Shown here: positions 1 through 6,784 of the stretch, in pieces
Layout of the letters: the number at the start of each line of letters is the position of its first letter
How positions within the stretch are numbered: the first letter of the stretch is position 1
Origin: Oscillospiraceae bacterium
GTDB lineage: Bacteria; Bacillota; Clostridia; Oscillospirales; Oscillospiraceae
Assembly (NCBI GenBank): GCA_016292445.1
Contig: JAEDIN010000043.1
Span: 1 to 10,164, forward strand
Length of the DNA stretch: 10,164 bases
Reading direction: 5' to 3'
Notes under the pieces: generated by a model
Database searches by the model: none
Told to the model about the DNA's origin: nothing
What the model saw: only the letters and a program-made list of their open reading frames with translations
Translations under genes and position numbers: made by a program

Positions 1-76
1 AAAATATTTTGATTTTTTGTAATATCGCCATTCATTAGGCGTCTATATGGTTGAGTGTAAGTCGAATTAACTTAAC

Positions 77-80
77 GGAG
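77..80 (+). promoter_or_regulatory. Ribosome binding site of the CAP-domain gene
   Basis: GGAG lies 7 nt upstream of the ATG at 88, which fixes the start of the secreted CAP protein. The 87 bases before the gene are AT-rich. TTGATT at 9-14 resembles a -35 box, but I see no good -10 at the right spacing, so I do not call a promoter. Confidence 0.7.
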
Positions 81-87
81 ACAAGCA

Positions 88-1008
88 ATGAACAAGAATA
101 AAACAACACGAGCCTTTAAGCTGCTCTGTGTATTCCTATGCACCGTGATGCTGCTATGCGCGGCAGTTCCGCCGCAGGCAAGAGCGGCCTCAAGCGCAAG
201 CAATTACGAAAATGCCGTGCTGTTTTGGGTCAATGTCGAGCGCTCAAGACACGGACTGAGCAAGGTCAAGACCACAGACGCGCTGTGCAATGCATCGGGT
301 GTGAGGGCAAAGGAGCTTTACAGCAGCTTCAGCCACACCAGACCCAACGGCAGCAAATGGACCACCGCACTCAGTGCCGAGGGTGTTAATTACAAAAGCG
401 CCGCAGAGAATATAGCCTCCGGCTACACAAGCCCCTGCTCCGTCGTCAAGGCATGGATGGAATCCAGCGGACACAGGAGCAATATGCTCAACAGCAAGTA
501 TTCCTACCTCGGCGTCGGCCTGTACTACACCGAGTCGGGCAAGAAGTACTACTGGGATCAGCTTTTCACCGGCGGTGTGAGCTATTCCAACGCATACGGC
601 ACATACAATGTCGCACCCAAGGGTCTGAGCGTTGACAAGTCAAGCGTAAAGCTCTCGGTAGGCGGCACGACCACGGTAACCGGCACTCCCTCGCCGGTCT
701 ATGCCACCTCTGAGGTGACCTGCACAAGCTCAAACAGTAATGTCGTCAAGGTCACCGGCACCGAGGTCAATGTCATCACCGTCAAGGGCGTATCTAACGG
801 CACGGCAAAGCTGACCGTGAAATGCGGCTCTTACAGCAAAACAATAAGCGTGACCGTCGGAACGGGCACAGGCAGCAGCTCGGGCTCGGGTTCTTCGACC
901 CCCTCGAATCCCACAATCGAGAATAAGCCCGGCAGTGCCTTATCCGATTTCATTGAGCGCATACTGAGCTTCTTCTGCTCGGTAGTGCCTCACGATATAT
1001 TCATTTAA
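88..1008 (+). CDS. Secreted CAP/SCP-domain protein with a C-terminal Ig-like (Big2-type) domain
   Basis: This 306-aa exported protein has no assigned substrate. A signal peptide is visible: a basic N-terminus (Lys3, Lys5, Arg8, Lys11), a hydrophobic core at about residues 12-27 and a likely signal peptidase I site after ARA (31-33). Residues about 40-168 form a CAP (SCP/PR-1-like) domain: VNVERSRHGL near the start, His83 in SFSH, Glu107 in AENIA, GHRSNMLN at 128-135 with His129, and the late WDQLF block. These His/Glu residues correspond to the usual CAP cavity residues. Residues about 175-258 look like a bacterial Ig-like Big2 domain (VGGTTTVTG, then SNVVKV and GTAKLTV), followed by a Gly/Ser linker and a short hydrophobic tail. 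There is no LPXTG sorting signal. CAP proteins with Big2 domains are common in Clostridia as secreted or wall-associated proteins; binding to the envelope is inference. The gene is monocistronic here, followed by its own terminator. Confidence 0.9.
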   Translation: MNKNKTTRAFKLLCVFLCTVMLLCAAVPPQARAASSASNYENAVLFWVNVERSRHGLSKVKTTDALCNASGVRAKELYSSFSHTRPNGSKWTTALSAEGVNYKSAAENIASGYTSPCSVVKAWMESSGHRSNMLNSKYSYLGVGLYYTESGKKYYWDQLFTGGVSYSNAYGTYNVAPKGLSVDKSSVKLSVGGTTTVTGTPSPVYATSEVTCTSSNSNVVKVTGTEVNVITVKGVSNGTAKLTVKCGSYSKTISVTVGTGTGSSSGSGSSTPSNPTIENKPGSALSDFIERILSFFCSVVPHDIFI

Positions 1009-1035
1009 GTGCATATTCCTTTCTCCACCCCTGCC

Positions 1036-1075
1036 GTATCCGGTGCCTCCCCCCGAAGCACCGGATACATTTTTT
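1036..1075 (+). terminator. Intrinsic terminator of the CAP-domain gene
   Basis: A perfect 11-bp stem, GTATCCGGTGC (1036-1046) with GCACCGGATAC (1058-1068), has an 11-nt C-rich loop and is followed by a six-T run at 1070-1075. The stem begins 28 nt after the stop codon of the upstream gene. The T run lies on the + strand side, so the direction is rightward. Confidence 0.88.
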
Positions 1076-1084
1076 ATCCCAAGC

Positions 1085-1115
1085 AAAAAACACCGCAGCT
1101 CAAGCTGCGGTGTTT
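1085..1115 (-). terminator. Intrinsic terminator of the rplJ-rplL operon
   Basis: A perfect 12-bp stem (1088-1099 with 1104-1115, core CACCGCAGC/GCTGCGGTG) closes a four-base loop. Read on the - strand it is followed by a T run (the A run at 1085-1090 of the + strand). It begins about 20 nt after the rplL stop and ends the ribosomal protein transcript before it meets the convergent CAP gene. The A run on the other side means it could also act weakly rightward. Confidence 0.92.
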
Positions 1116-1134
1116 CTTATGTTCGTAATTAAAA

Positions 1135-1503
1135 TTACTTGATCTCGACCTTTGCGCCGACAGCCTCGAGCTGAGCCTTGAGAGCCTCTGCGTCTTCCTT
1201 GGAGATGCCTTCCTTGATCTTTGCGGGAACTGCCTCGACCATTGCCTTTGCCTCTGCCAGGCCCAGGCCGGTGATGCCGCGGACTTCCTTGATGACCTTG
1301 ATCTTCTCTGCGCCGAACTCGGTCATGACAACATCAAACTCGGTCTTCTCTGCTGCTGCCTCTGCTGCGCCTGCTGCTGCGGGTGCTGCTGCTGCTACTG
1401 CGGATACGCCGAAGGTTTCGCAAATACCGTCAACGAGCTCCTTAAGCTCGAGAACGGAGAGAGCCTTGATCTCTTCGATCATAGCGGTAATTTTTTCGCT
1501 CAT
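1135..1503 (-). CDS. rplL: 50S ribosomal protein L7/L12
   Basis: This is the 122-aa multicopy stalk protein of the large ribosomal subunit, which recruits and stimulates the translational GTPases (EF-Tu, EF-G, IF2). The sequence shows the N-terminal L10-binding dimerisation helices (about 1-32, with LSVLELKELVDG), an Ala-rich flexible hinge (about 36-51) and the globular C-terminal domain (about 54-122) with EKTEFDVV, KIKVIKEVR, GLGLAEAKAMVE and the closing AGAKVEIK. Length is normal for the family. GGAGG at 1513-1517 lies 9 nt before the ATG. The gene follows rplJ by 39 nt and shares its promoter and leader. The strong terminator right after it shows that rpoB is not co-transcribed, unlike the common bacterial arrangement. 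Confidence 0.98.
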   Translation of the reverse strand: MSEKITAMIEEIKALSVLELKELVDGICETFGVSAVAAAAPAAAGAAEAAAEKTEFDVVMTEFGAEKIKVIKEVRGITGLGLAEAKAMVEAVPAKIKEGISKEDAEALKAQLEAVGAKVEIK

Positions 1504-1542
1504 TTTAAATTTCCTCCAATAATTATCAATTGTGTGCAGCGA

Positions 1543-2070
1543 TTATTCTGCTGCTTCTGCGGGTGCGGCTGCGCCGCCGTTTTTCTCGATGACCTCTGCC
1601 AGGCATACTGCCAGGCCGCCCATGATCGCGTTCAGAGAACCTGCCAGCTTGGAGTACAGGTCGTTCTTGCTGGTCAAAGCGGACAGCTCTGCGATCTCCT
1701 GCTCGCTCAGGATCTTGCCCTCCATGAATGCAGCCTTGATGTTGAATCTCTCACCAAGCTTCTTGGAGTAATCGCTGATGATGCGGAAGGGAGCGATGGG
1801 GTCATTGCTGCTGGTTGCCAGAGAAGTGCTTCCGTTGAGGACGGGGTCGAGCTCGCTCATTCCGACCTTATCGAGAGCCAGTCTGGTAAGGGTGTTCTTG
1901 ACGACGGTGTATTCGACCTCTTCCTTGCGCATCTCGGTACGAAGAGCGGTATCCTCTGCCACGGTAATACCCTGGTAGTCAACGATGACACCTGCGCTTG
2001 CAGCACCTATACGCTCGGCGAGAGCCTCTACTATCGCCTGCTTTTCGCTGAGAACTTTTGCGTTCGGCAT
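1543..2070 (-). CDS. rplJ: 50S ribosomal protein L10
   Basis: This 175-aa protein forms the base of the ribosomal stalk: it binds 23S rRNA and carries the L7/L12 dimers on its C-terminal helix. Family features are visible: an N-terminal PNAKVLSEKQAIVEALAERI segment, GVIVDYQGITVAE at about 27-39, LRTEMRKEEVEYTVVKNTL with the conserved KNTL, and a C-terminal Ala-rich tail. Length is typical. GGAGGTGA at 2081-2088 lies 10 nt before the ATG. Upstream is an L10 leader RNA with an attenuator, so expression is very probably autoregulated by the L10-L12 complex (see that entry). It is followed by rplL; rplK and rplA are not upstream, as the preceding gene is an ECF transporter component. Confidence 0.98.
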   Translation of the reverse strand: MPNAKVLSEKQAIVEALAERIGAASAGVIVDYQGITVAEDTALRTEMRKEEVEYTVVKNTLTRLALDKVGMSELDPVLNGSTSLATSSNDPIAPFRIISDYSKKLGERFNIKAAFMEGKILSEQEIAELSALTSKNDLYSKLAGSLNAIMGGLAVCLAEVIEKNGGAAAPAEAAE

Positions 2071-2111
2071 GTGTGTTTTTTCACCTCCACACTAATGTTC
2101 ACGCTCATAAG

Positions 2112-2140
2112 AAAAACCTCTGCATCCTGAGACGCAGAGG
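2112..2140 (-). terminator. Attenuator terminator in the rplJ leader
   Basis: The - strand reads CCTCTGCGTC, loop TCAG, GATGCAGAGG, then five T. The stem has 10 pairs including one G-U. It lies about 40 nt upstream of the rplJ start codon and after the L10-binding element, so it acts as the conditional terminator of the operon rather than as the end of a gene. Confidence 0.85.
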
Positions 2141-2216
2141 CAGTAAGCAATCAATGATATTGATGCCATCCTCGGCAGGAATTACACTGAAAGCAACCTG
2201 CTGTCTTTGGAGCGCT
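2112..2216 (-). promoter_or_regulatory. Ribosomal protein L10 leader (rplJL autoregulatory leader RNA)
   Basis: On the - strand the leader carries the two signature segments of Firmicute L10 leaders: CCAAAGACAGCAGG (2210-2197) and CCTGCCGAGG (2179-2170). The GCAGG and CCTGC parts can pair to form the L10-binding stem. Downstream lies a terminator hairpin (2117-2140). In Bacillus subtilis the L10(L12)4 complex is known to repress this operon by transcription attenuation. Here CCTGCCGAGG could alternatively pair with the 5' arm of the terminator: GCCGAGG at 2176-2170 against CCTCTGC at 2140-2134, one mismatch. That gives mutually exclusive antiterminator and terminator states consistent with the mechanism. 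The alternative pairing is my reading, not a computed fold. Confidence 0.87.
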
Positions 2217-2221
2217 CGAAT

Positions 2222-2250
2222 ACAATATCAATTATTTCCTTGTTTGTCAA
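2222..2250 (-). promoter_or_regulatory. Housekeeping sigma promoter of rplJ-rplL
   Basis: A perfect -35 box TTGACA (2250-2245) and a -10 box TATTGT (2227-2222) are separated by exactly 17 nt. An A/T-rich stretch lies just upstream, as at strong ribosomal promoters. The predicted transcription start is near 2215, immediately before the conserved L10 leader element. The -35 box begins only 16 nt after the folT-like gene ends, and no terminator separates the two, so upstream transcripts could also enter the leader. Confidence 0.88.
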
Positions 2251-2266
2251 GGCTTTTTTCAAATTT

Positions 2267-2779
2267 TCACCGCCCAAAGGCAATTATTTTGCCGTAAAGG
2301 GTGTCGGATGAGGCTATTGCGGTCATGACGGCGGTCTGGATGACTATCATCGCCAGCGTCTCGGCGCTTCTCGCCGCCATCAGCGCCGTGAAGTCGGGAC
2401 CGTACACGAAGTGGATCATAAGGCTGTTTATGATAAGTGTGACCACAATGCTGTTTGTCACCGCAGCCAGTAGGCAGCGCTTGAAATTCGGTCTGCCCTT
2501 GTACAAAAACGCACCGTATATAACGCCGGTGAGCGCGGCGGTAGCCGTGAAGCCGGGGAAATACGCGCCCGTGGGGAACAGCAGTGCACCGACCAGATCA
2601 GCCAGTGCCGCGCACACGCCAGCCCACACCGGACCGTAGAGCATTGCGCACACCGCCGCTGCGGCAAAGCCGAGTCCTACCTTGGCGATAAGGACATTAA
2701 ACGCCAGCAGCCTCGAAAAAATGACATCAAAGGCCACGAGCATCGCGATTATGACGATTTTCTTTGTGTTTTTATTCAT
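2267..2779 (-). CDS. folT: ECF transporter S component, folate family (FolT-like)
   Basis: This 170-aa integral membrane substrate-binding subunit belongs to the energy-coupling factor (group II) vitamin transporters. It would pair with a shared EcfA1-EcfA2-EcfT module encoded elsewhere. About six hydrophobic segments fill the protein. The early block FSRLLAFNVLIAKVGLGF, then GPVWAGVCAALADLVGALLFPTG and YFPGFTATAALTGVIYG, match the folate-type S component pattern; folate as substrate rests on that resemblance and is not proven. Two starts are possible: TTG at 2788 and ATG at 2779. I chose the ATG because AAGGAG at 2791-2796 is 11 nt from it but only 2 nt from the TTG. The gene lies 143 nt downstream of the CPBP protease gene, and I recognise no tetrahydrofolate riboswitch in that gap. 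Confidence 0.87.
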   Translation of the reverse strand: MNKNTKKIVIIAMLVAFDVIFSRLLAFNVLIAKVGLGFAAAAVCAMLYGPVWAGVCAALADLVGALLFPTGAYFPGFTATAALTGVIYGAFLYKGRPNFKRCLLAAVTNSIVVTLIINSLMIHFVYGPDFTALMAARSAETLAMIVIQTAVMTAIASSDTLYGKIIAFGR

Positions 2780-2883
2780 TAAAACCAAAACTCCTTAAAC
2801 CGGCCGCTTGCAGCTTTGCCGGAGCAGATTTTTTGTTCAGGCGAGGCAAAGTACGCAGGGAAAAATTATCTGTATTTCCAAGG

Positions 2884-2922
2884 GCTTTAACGAAGTATGC
2901 GTCGGCACTGTCCGCTTAAAGC
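2884..2922 (-). other. Inverted repeat after the CPBP gene, possible weak terminator
   Basis: GCTTTAA (2884-2890) and TTAAAGC (2916-2922) form a 7-bp arm pair with a 25-nt loop directly after the CPBP protease stop codon. A T-rich segment follows only about 20 nt later on the - strand, so this is not a canonical intrinsic terminator. It could instead be part of the folT leader. A second short repeat, CCGGC/GCCGG, sits nearer the folT ribosome binding site at about 2801-2823. Confidence 0.3.
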
Positions 2923-3603
2923 TCAGAAGGATACCGCCAATGCGTACATATTAAAGCTCATATGAAAGAAGATGCCCGTCCAGATGCTGCCGCTGTTTTC
3001 GTAGCTCCAACAGAGTGCAAAGGAAGCAGGAATGTAGCTTATTGCAAACAGCAGGTAGCTTAAATCCTGCGCGGCAAAGGCATATTGCCAGACATGGTAG
3101 ACGGAAAACAGCACAATAGACACCGCGTAAGCGACTATGCGGTTTTTGCGGTAAAGTCCGCCGAAGATGCCGCCGCGGAAAATGCACTCCTCGACTATGG
3201 GCGCAAGAAATACGGTCATGGCGATTATCATGCCGCGCTCCTGCCTGAGCATATTGTCGATAGCCTCATCGTTGGGGTTATTATCTTCCAGGCCGAGAGC
3301 CATTATCACCACGCCGACGATAGCGGCGAGCACAAAATAGATGCCCCAGCCGATTAAAAACGCCTTAAGGCAGCCCCACGGGTTATCCAGCAGCGTATCG
3401 AAGCTGCGGCGCAGGAATTTGCCGAGAAGCAGGAACGCTATCACGATGCTGGTGCAGTAGTAGATAAAGTTCAGCTGCGAATCGCTGAGCAGATCCGGCT
3501 TCTTGATAACAAATATACCGATAAGCGTGGGAAACAGCATGACATGGAGGATAAACAGCATTACCGCTCCCCACAGCTCGCTTTTTTTCATTAAGGTCTT
3601 CAT
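2923..3603 (-). CDS. CPBP-family intramembrane metalloprotease (CAAX protease/Abi-like)
   Basis: This 226-aa polytopic membrane protein carries the three motifs of the CPBP (CAAX prenyl protease 2 / bacteriocin-processing) family: E138-E139-x-x-x-R143 in VEECIFRGG, His170 in YHVWQYAF, and His214 with Asn218 in FFHMSFN. The glutamates and histidines are the presumed metal/water-activating site inside the membrane. About six to eight hydrophobic segments are visible, starting with WGAVMLFILHVMLF near the N-terminus. Family members process peptides or act in bacteriocin immunity or membrane protein turnover; the substrate here is unknown. The ATG overlaps the mutS stop by one base (TGATG), with GAGGGG 3 nt upstream, which suggests translational coupling to mutS. 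A functional link to mismatch repair is not implied by the motifs. Confidence 0.92.
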   Translation of the reverse strand: MKTLMKKSELWGAVMLFILHVMLFPTLIGIFVIKKPDLLSDSQLNFIYYCTSIVIAFLLLGKFLRRSFDTLLDNPWGCLKAFLIGWGIYFVLAAIVGVVIMALGLEDNNPNDEAIDNMLRQERGMIIAMTVFLAPIVEECIFRGGIFGGLYRKNRIVAYAVSIVLFSVYHVWQYAFAAQDLSYLLFAISYIPASFALCWSYENSGSIWTGIFFHMSFNMYALAVSF

Positions 3604-6203
3604 CAGCCCCTCGCTTTCTGCTGAAGCTCGTTTAAAATGTTCAGCGCCTCCAGCGGAGTTATCGAGTTGAGGTCCATAGCCCTTAGCGCTCTTCCGACCT
3701 CGTCGCTGCCTGCCTGCTCAAGGCTGATCTGGCCTGCCTCGGGCCTTTTCTCGAGCGCAAGCTCGCTTTTGCCTGCCTCAAGCTCCTTGAGATAGGTTTT
3801 CGCCTTGGCGATAACATTATCGGGAACGCCGGCAAGCTTCGCGACCTCGATGCCGTAGCTGTCGTCGGCAGAGCCGGGCACTATCTTGCGCAGGAACACC
3901 AGAGTGCCGCCCTGCTTTTTCGCACTGATAGAATAGTTATGCACGCCCTCCGTCACACCCTCGAGAGCGGACAGCTCGTGGTAGTGCGTGGCAAACATCG
4001 TCTTTGCGCCGAGCTTGCGCTTATCCGCGCAGTATTCAAGCACCGCTCGGGCTATCGCCATGCCGTCATAGGTCGAGGTACCGCGGCCTATCTCGTCGAG
4101 AATGAGCAGGCTCGAATTTGTCGCATAGCGCAGGATATTGGCGACCTCGCTCATCTCGAGCATGAAGGTCGATTGACCCGAGGCAAGATCGTCGGACGCG
4201 CCTATTCGGGTAAAGACCCTGTCCACCACGCCGATGACCGCGCTTTTTGCCGGAACGAAGGAGCCTATCTGCGCCATGAGGGTTATGAGTGCGGCCTGGC
4301 GCATATAGGTCGATTTACCCGCCATGTTGGGCCCTGTGACAATTGCGACGCGGTTTCCCTCGCAGTTGAGATTGGTGTCGTTGGGGACGAACATGACATC
4401 GCTCAGGGTCTGCTCGACAACGGGATGTCTGCCCTCGGTGATGATAAGCTCGCCGGAGGCATCGACCTCGGGCATACAATAATTGTTGCGCACCGCGACC
4501 TCGGCAAAGGAGCAAAGCACATCGAGCCTTGCCACCGCGTCGGCACTCGCCTGCACCTCGGCGACCATGCCGGCTATTTTGCCGCACAGCTCCGTGAACA
4601 GCTCGTATTCAAGCTGCTTTATCCTGTCGTTTGCGGTAAGGAGCGTGTTTTCAAGCTCCTTAAGCTCCTGCGTAAAGTATCTTTCGTTTGAAACAAGAGT
4701 CTGCTTTCTGATGTAATCCTCGGGCAGGGCAACATCTCCTGCCGACTTGGGCACATCTATAAAATAGCCGAACACCTTGTTGTAGCCGATCTTGAGCTTT
4801 TTAATGCCGGTGCGCTCACGCTCACGCGCTTCAAGCTCGGCGACCGCCTGCGCGCCGTTATCGCGGATCTTTCTTAATCTGTCGCACTCCTCGGAGTAGC
4901 CCTCGCGCAGAATGCCGCCCTCGCGGACGGAAAACGGGGGATCGTCGCAGATCGCCCAATCGACGCGCATGACTATCTGCTCGAGCTTGTCCATGACGGA
5001 TATCTGCCTGAGTGCCGCGCTCTTAAAGCCGCTCAAAAGCTCGCAGATTTCAGGCAATGCCCTTGCGCAGTCGGCAAGGCTGACGAGATCTCTGCCGTTT
5101 GCCGTGCCGTAGACCACACGGCCTATAAGCCTTTGCATATCTCCGATGCCCCGCAGCGCTTCGATCAGCTCACCGCGAGTGACATTGTCCCTGAAAAGCT
5201 CGTCAACGGCGGTGAGTCTGCGCTTTATTGCGATGGGCGAAAGCAGTGGGCGCTCTATCCACGCTCTGAGCATTCTGCCGCCCATGGGAGTGCGGGTCTT
5301 GTCCAGCACCCACAAAAGCGAGCCGCGCTTTTCGCCGGTGCGCAGTGCCTCGGTGAGCTCGAGCGAGCGTTTTGTCGCCCAGTCAAGCTCCATGTATCTT
5401 TCCTCTGAGAGGATATCTATGCTGCGGATATGTGCCATATCGAGCTTCTGCGTTTCGTCGATATACCGCAAAAGCGCACCCGCGGCAGACACCGCCGCAG
5501 GCCGCTCGCCGAGACCGGCGGCATCGAGATCGGGCAGGTCAAACTGCTGACACACTCTTGCCGCGCAGGGCATAAATTCATAGTCTTTGCCGCCCATTTC
5601 GAGCATACAGCCCAGCCGCTTGGTGGCAAACTCGGGCACGCGCTTGGTTTCGGCGGCAGCCTTGTTCATGATAAGCTCCCTCGGCTCGAAGCGGCCCAGC
5701 TCGTTGAGTATGTGGTTTATCGCGTCGTCGTCAAAGGACGCAACGCAGAATTCGCCCGTGGACACATCGCAGAACGCAACGCCGCCGTGGCCCGCCTCGT
5801 AAAACACCGAGCCTAAGTAATTGCTTCTGCCCTCCTCGAGCATAGCCGCGTCGGTGACCGTGCCGGGGGTTATTATGCGGATAACATCGCGCTTTACAAG
5901 CCCCTTTGCCGTTGCCGGATCTTCGATCTGCTCGCAGATGGCGACCTTGTAGCCCTTGGCGATAAGCCTTGCTATGTAGCTCTGCGCGCTGTGATACGGG
6001 ACTCCGCACATAGGTGTGCGCAGCTCGGGGTCTGCCACCGCCCTGTCCCTCGTCGTCAGCGCAAGGTCAAGCTCCTTTGACGCGACCTTGGCGTCCTCGT
6101 CGAACATCTCGTAAAAGTCGCCGAGACGGAAAAACAACAGGCAGTCCTGATACTGCTGTTTTATTTCGTTATACTGTCTTTTCATCGGTGTGAGCTCTGC
6201 CAT
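3603..6203 (-). CDS. mutS: DNA mismatch repair protein MutS
   Basis: This 866-aa ATPase binds base mismatches and small loops and recruits MutL. The mismatch-binding domain carries the Phe-x-Glu motif in GDFYEMF (Phe30, Glu32). The connector, core/lever and clamp regions follow, including GYNKVFGYFIDVP at about 470-485. The C-terminal ABC ATPase has Walker A GPNMAGKS at 624-631, the Walker B aspartate-glutamate at 703-704 in LLILDEIGRGTSTYDG, and the FATHYHEL switch region. The C-terminus has QISLE at 825-829, a possible beta-clamp contact, and the conserved TPLEALNILNEL helix. Length is normal. A GTG start at 6212 is possible, but it overlaps the GGAGG at 6212-6216; the ATG at 6203 sits 8 nt from that site and is preferred. 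The gene is 16 nt after the membrane protein gene and overlaps the CPBP gene. Confidence 0.98.
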   Translation of the reverse strand: MAELTPMKRQYNEIKQQYQDCLLFFRLGDFYEMFDEDAKVASKELDLALTTRDRAVADPELRTPMCGVPYHSAQSYIARLIAKGYKVAICEQIEDPATAKGLVKRDVIRIITPGTVTDAAMLEEGRSNYLGSVFYEAGHGGVAFCDVSTGEFCVASFDDDAINHILNELGRFEPRELIMNKAAAETKRVPEFATKRLGCMLEMGGKDYEFMPCAARVCQQFDLPDLDAAGLGERPAAVSAAGALLRYIDETQKLDMAHIRSIDILSEERYMELDWATKRSLELTEALRTGEKRGSLLWVLDKTRTPMGGRMLRAWIERPLLSPIAIKRRLTAVDELFRDNVTRGELIEALRGIGDMQRLIGRVVYGTANGRDLVSLADCARALPEICELLSGFKSAALRQISVMDKLEQIVMRVDWAICDDPPFSVREGGILREGYSEECDRLRKIRDNGAQAVAELEARERERTGIKKLKIGYNKVFGYFIDVPKSAGDVALPEDYIRKQTLVSNERYFTQELKELENTLLTANDRIKQLEYELFTELCGKIAGMVAEVQASADAVARLDVLCSFAEVAVRNNYCMPEVDASGELIITEGRHPVVEQTLSDVMFVPNDTNLNCEGNRVAIVTGPNMAGKSTYMRQAALITLMAQIGSFVPAKSAVIGVVDRVFTRIGASDDLASGQSTFMLEMSEVANILRYATNSSLLILDEIGRGTSTYDGMAIARAVLEYCADKRKLGAKTMFATHYHELSALEGVTEGVHNYSISAKKQGGTLVFLRKIVPGSADDSYGIEVAKLAGVPDNVIAKAKTYLKELEAGKSELALEKRPEAGQISLEQAGSDEVGRALRAMDLNSITPLEALNILNELQQKARG

Positions 6204-6219
6204 GGCGCACACCTCCTCT

Positions 6220-6768
6220 TTATTTTATCTTGATCTTTGCTGCCTTTTCCGCATTCATATAAGCTCTGAACCGCTCGGGCAGATAGGTCATGAACTCCTC
6301 CCATGTGTTAAGGGCATAGTTGAAGTAGAAAACGCCCTCTTCGACATTTTCGGGAAACTCCTTGCGCTCTGCCTGACTGAGCTTATGGTCGGATGCGTAC
6401 ACCCAGTAGGACAGGCGTGTTTTCAAAATGCCGCATTCGATGCAGTCGCCCCAGCGGAGGGTGAAGTGCTTGGAGTCGGGAGCGTTGGACTGTCTGAAAA
6501 TTATGCCGCCCTCATAAAATGATATGTTGGCATAGCCGAAGGTGTTGTCCGACATGAGCCTTATTGCGAACATCCAGATAAACGCAAGTATGCCTGTTAT
6601 GATGAACAGACCGATCACCGTCTTGCTTCCTATGATAAGGCTGACGGCGATGGCGATAAGCGACACCGCTTCGAGAATAACGCCTGCGTAAAACAGCGCC
6701 TTGATGCCCTTGGAGGCAAAGCGGAGGCACTGGGTTACCTGATATCTTTTGAGCTTTTTGTTTTCCAT
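6220..6768 (-). CDS. Unrecognised two-helix membrane protein
   Basis: I do not recognise this 182-aa protein. It has a short basic N-terminus, two adjacent transmembrane segments (about 25-46 and 50-71) separated by a tight GSK turn, and a soluble C-terminal domain of about 110 residues containing YEGGIIF, LRWGDCIECGI and YWVYASDHKLSQAERKEF. The two helices followed by a beta-rich domain with 'edge' residues before Trp-Gly-Asp recall YcxB-like or bacterial PH-like membrane proteins, but the resemblance is weak. The ATG at 6768 has AGGAG (6775-6779) 6 nt upstream; the longer frame beginning with GTG at 6801 would overlap miaB and lacks a site. The gene sits exactly 16 nt from both miaB and mutS, so it is almost surely co-transcribed with them. 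Confidence 0.82.
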   Translation of the reverse strand: MENKKLKRYQVTQCLRFASKGIKALFYAGVILEAVSLIAIAVSLIIGSKTVIGLFIITGILAFIWMFAIRLMSDNTFGYANISFYEGGIIFRQSNAPDSKHFTLRWGDCIECGILKTRLSYWVYASDHKLSQAERKEFPENVEEGVFYFNYALNTWEEFMTYLPERFRAYMNAEKAAKIKIK

Positions 6769-6784
6769 TTCTATCTCCTGTGTA

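Noticed and set aside
1085..1115. A CRISPR-like or mobile-element repeat suggested by the perfect inverted repeat
   Set aside because: It is a single hairpin with a T run just after rplL, which is a standard intrinsic terminator.
1534..2130. A 198-codon open frame on the + strand
   Set aside because: It is antisense to rplJ and its leader, whose identity is certain; its composition is that of a reverse-complement shadow.
2789..2922. Tetrahydrofolate riboswitch upstream of the folate transporter gene
   Set aside because: Expected from the gene, but none of the conserved THF-I sequence blocks could be matched by eye.
3939..4691. A 250-codon open frame on the + strand
   Set aside because: It lies wholly antisense to the conserved mutS ATPase and core region, has no recognisable domain, and is explained by the codon bias of mutS.
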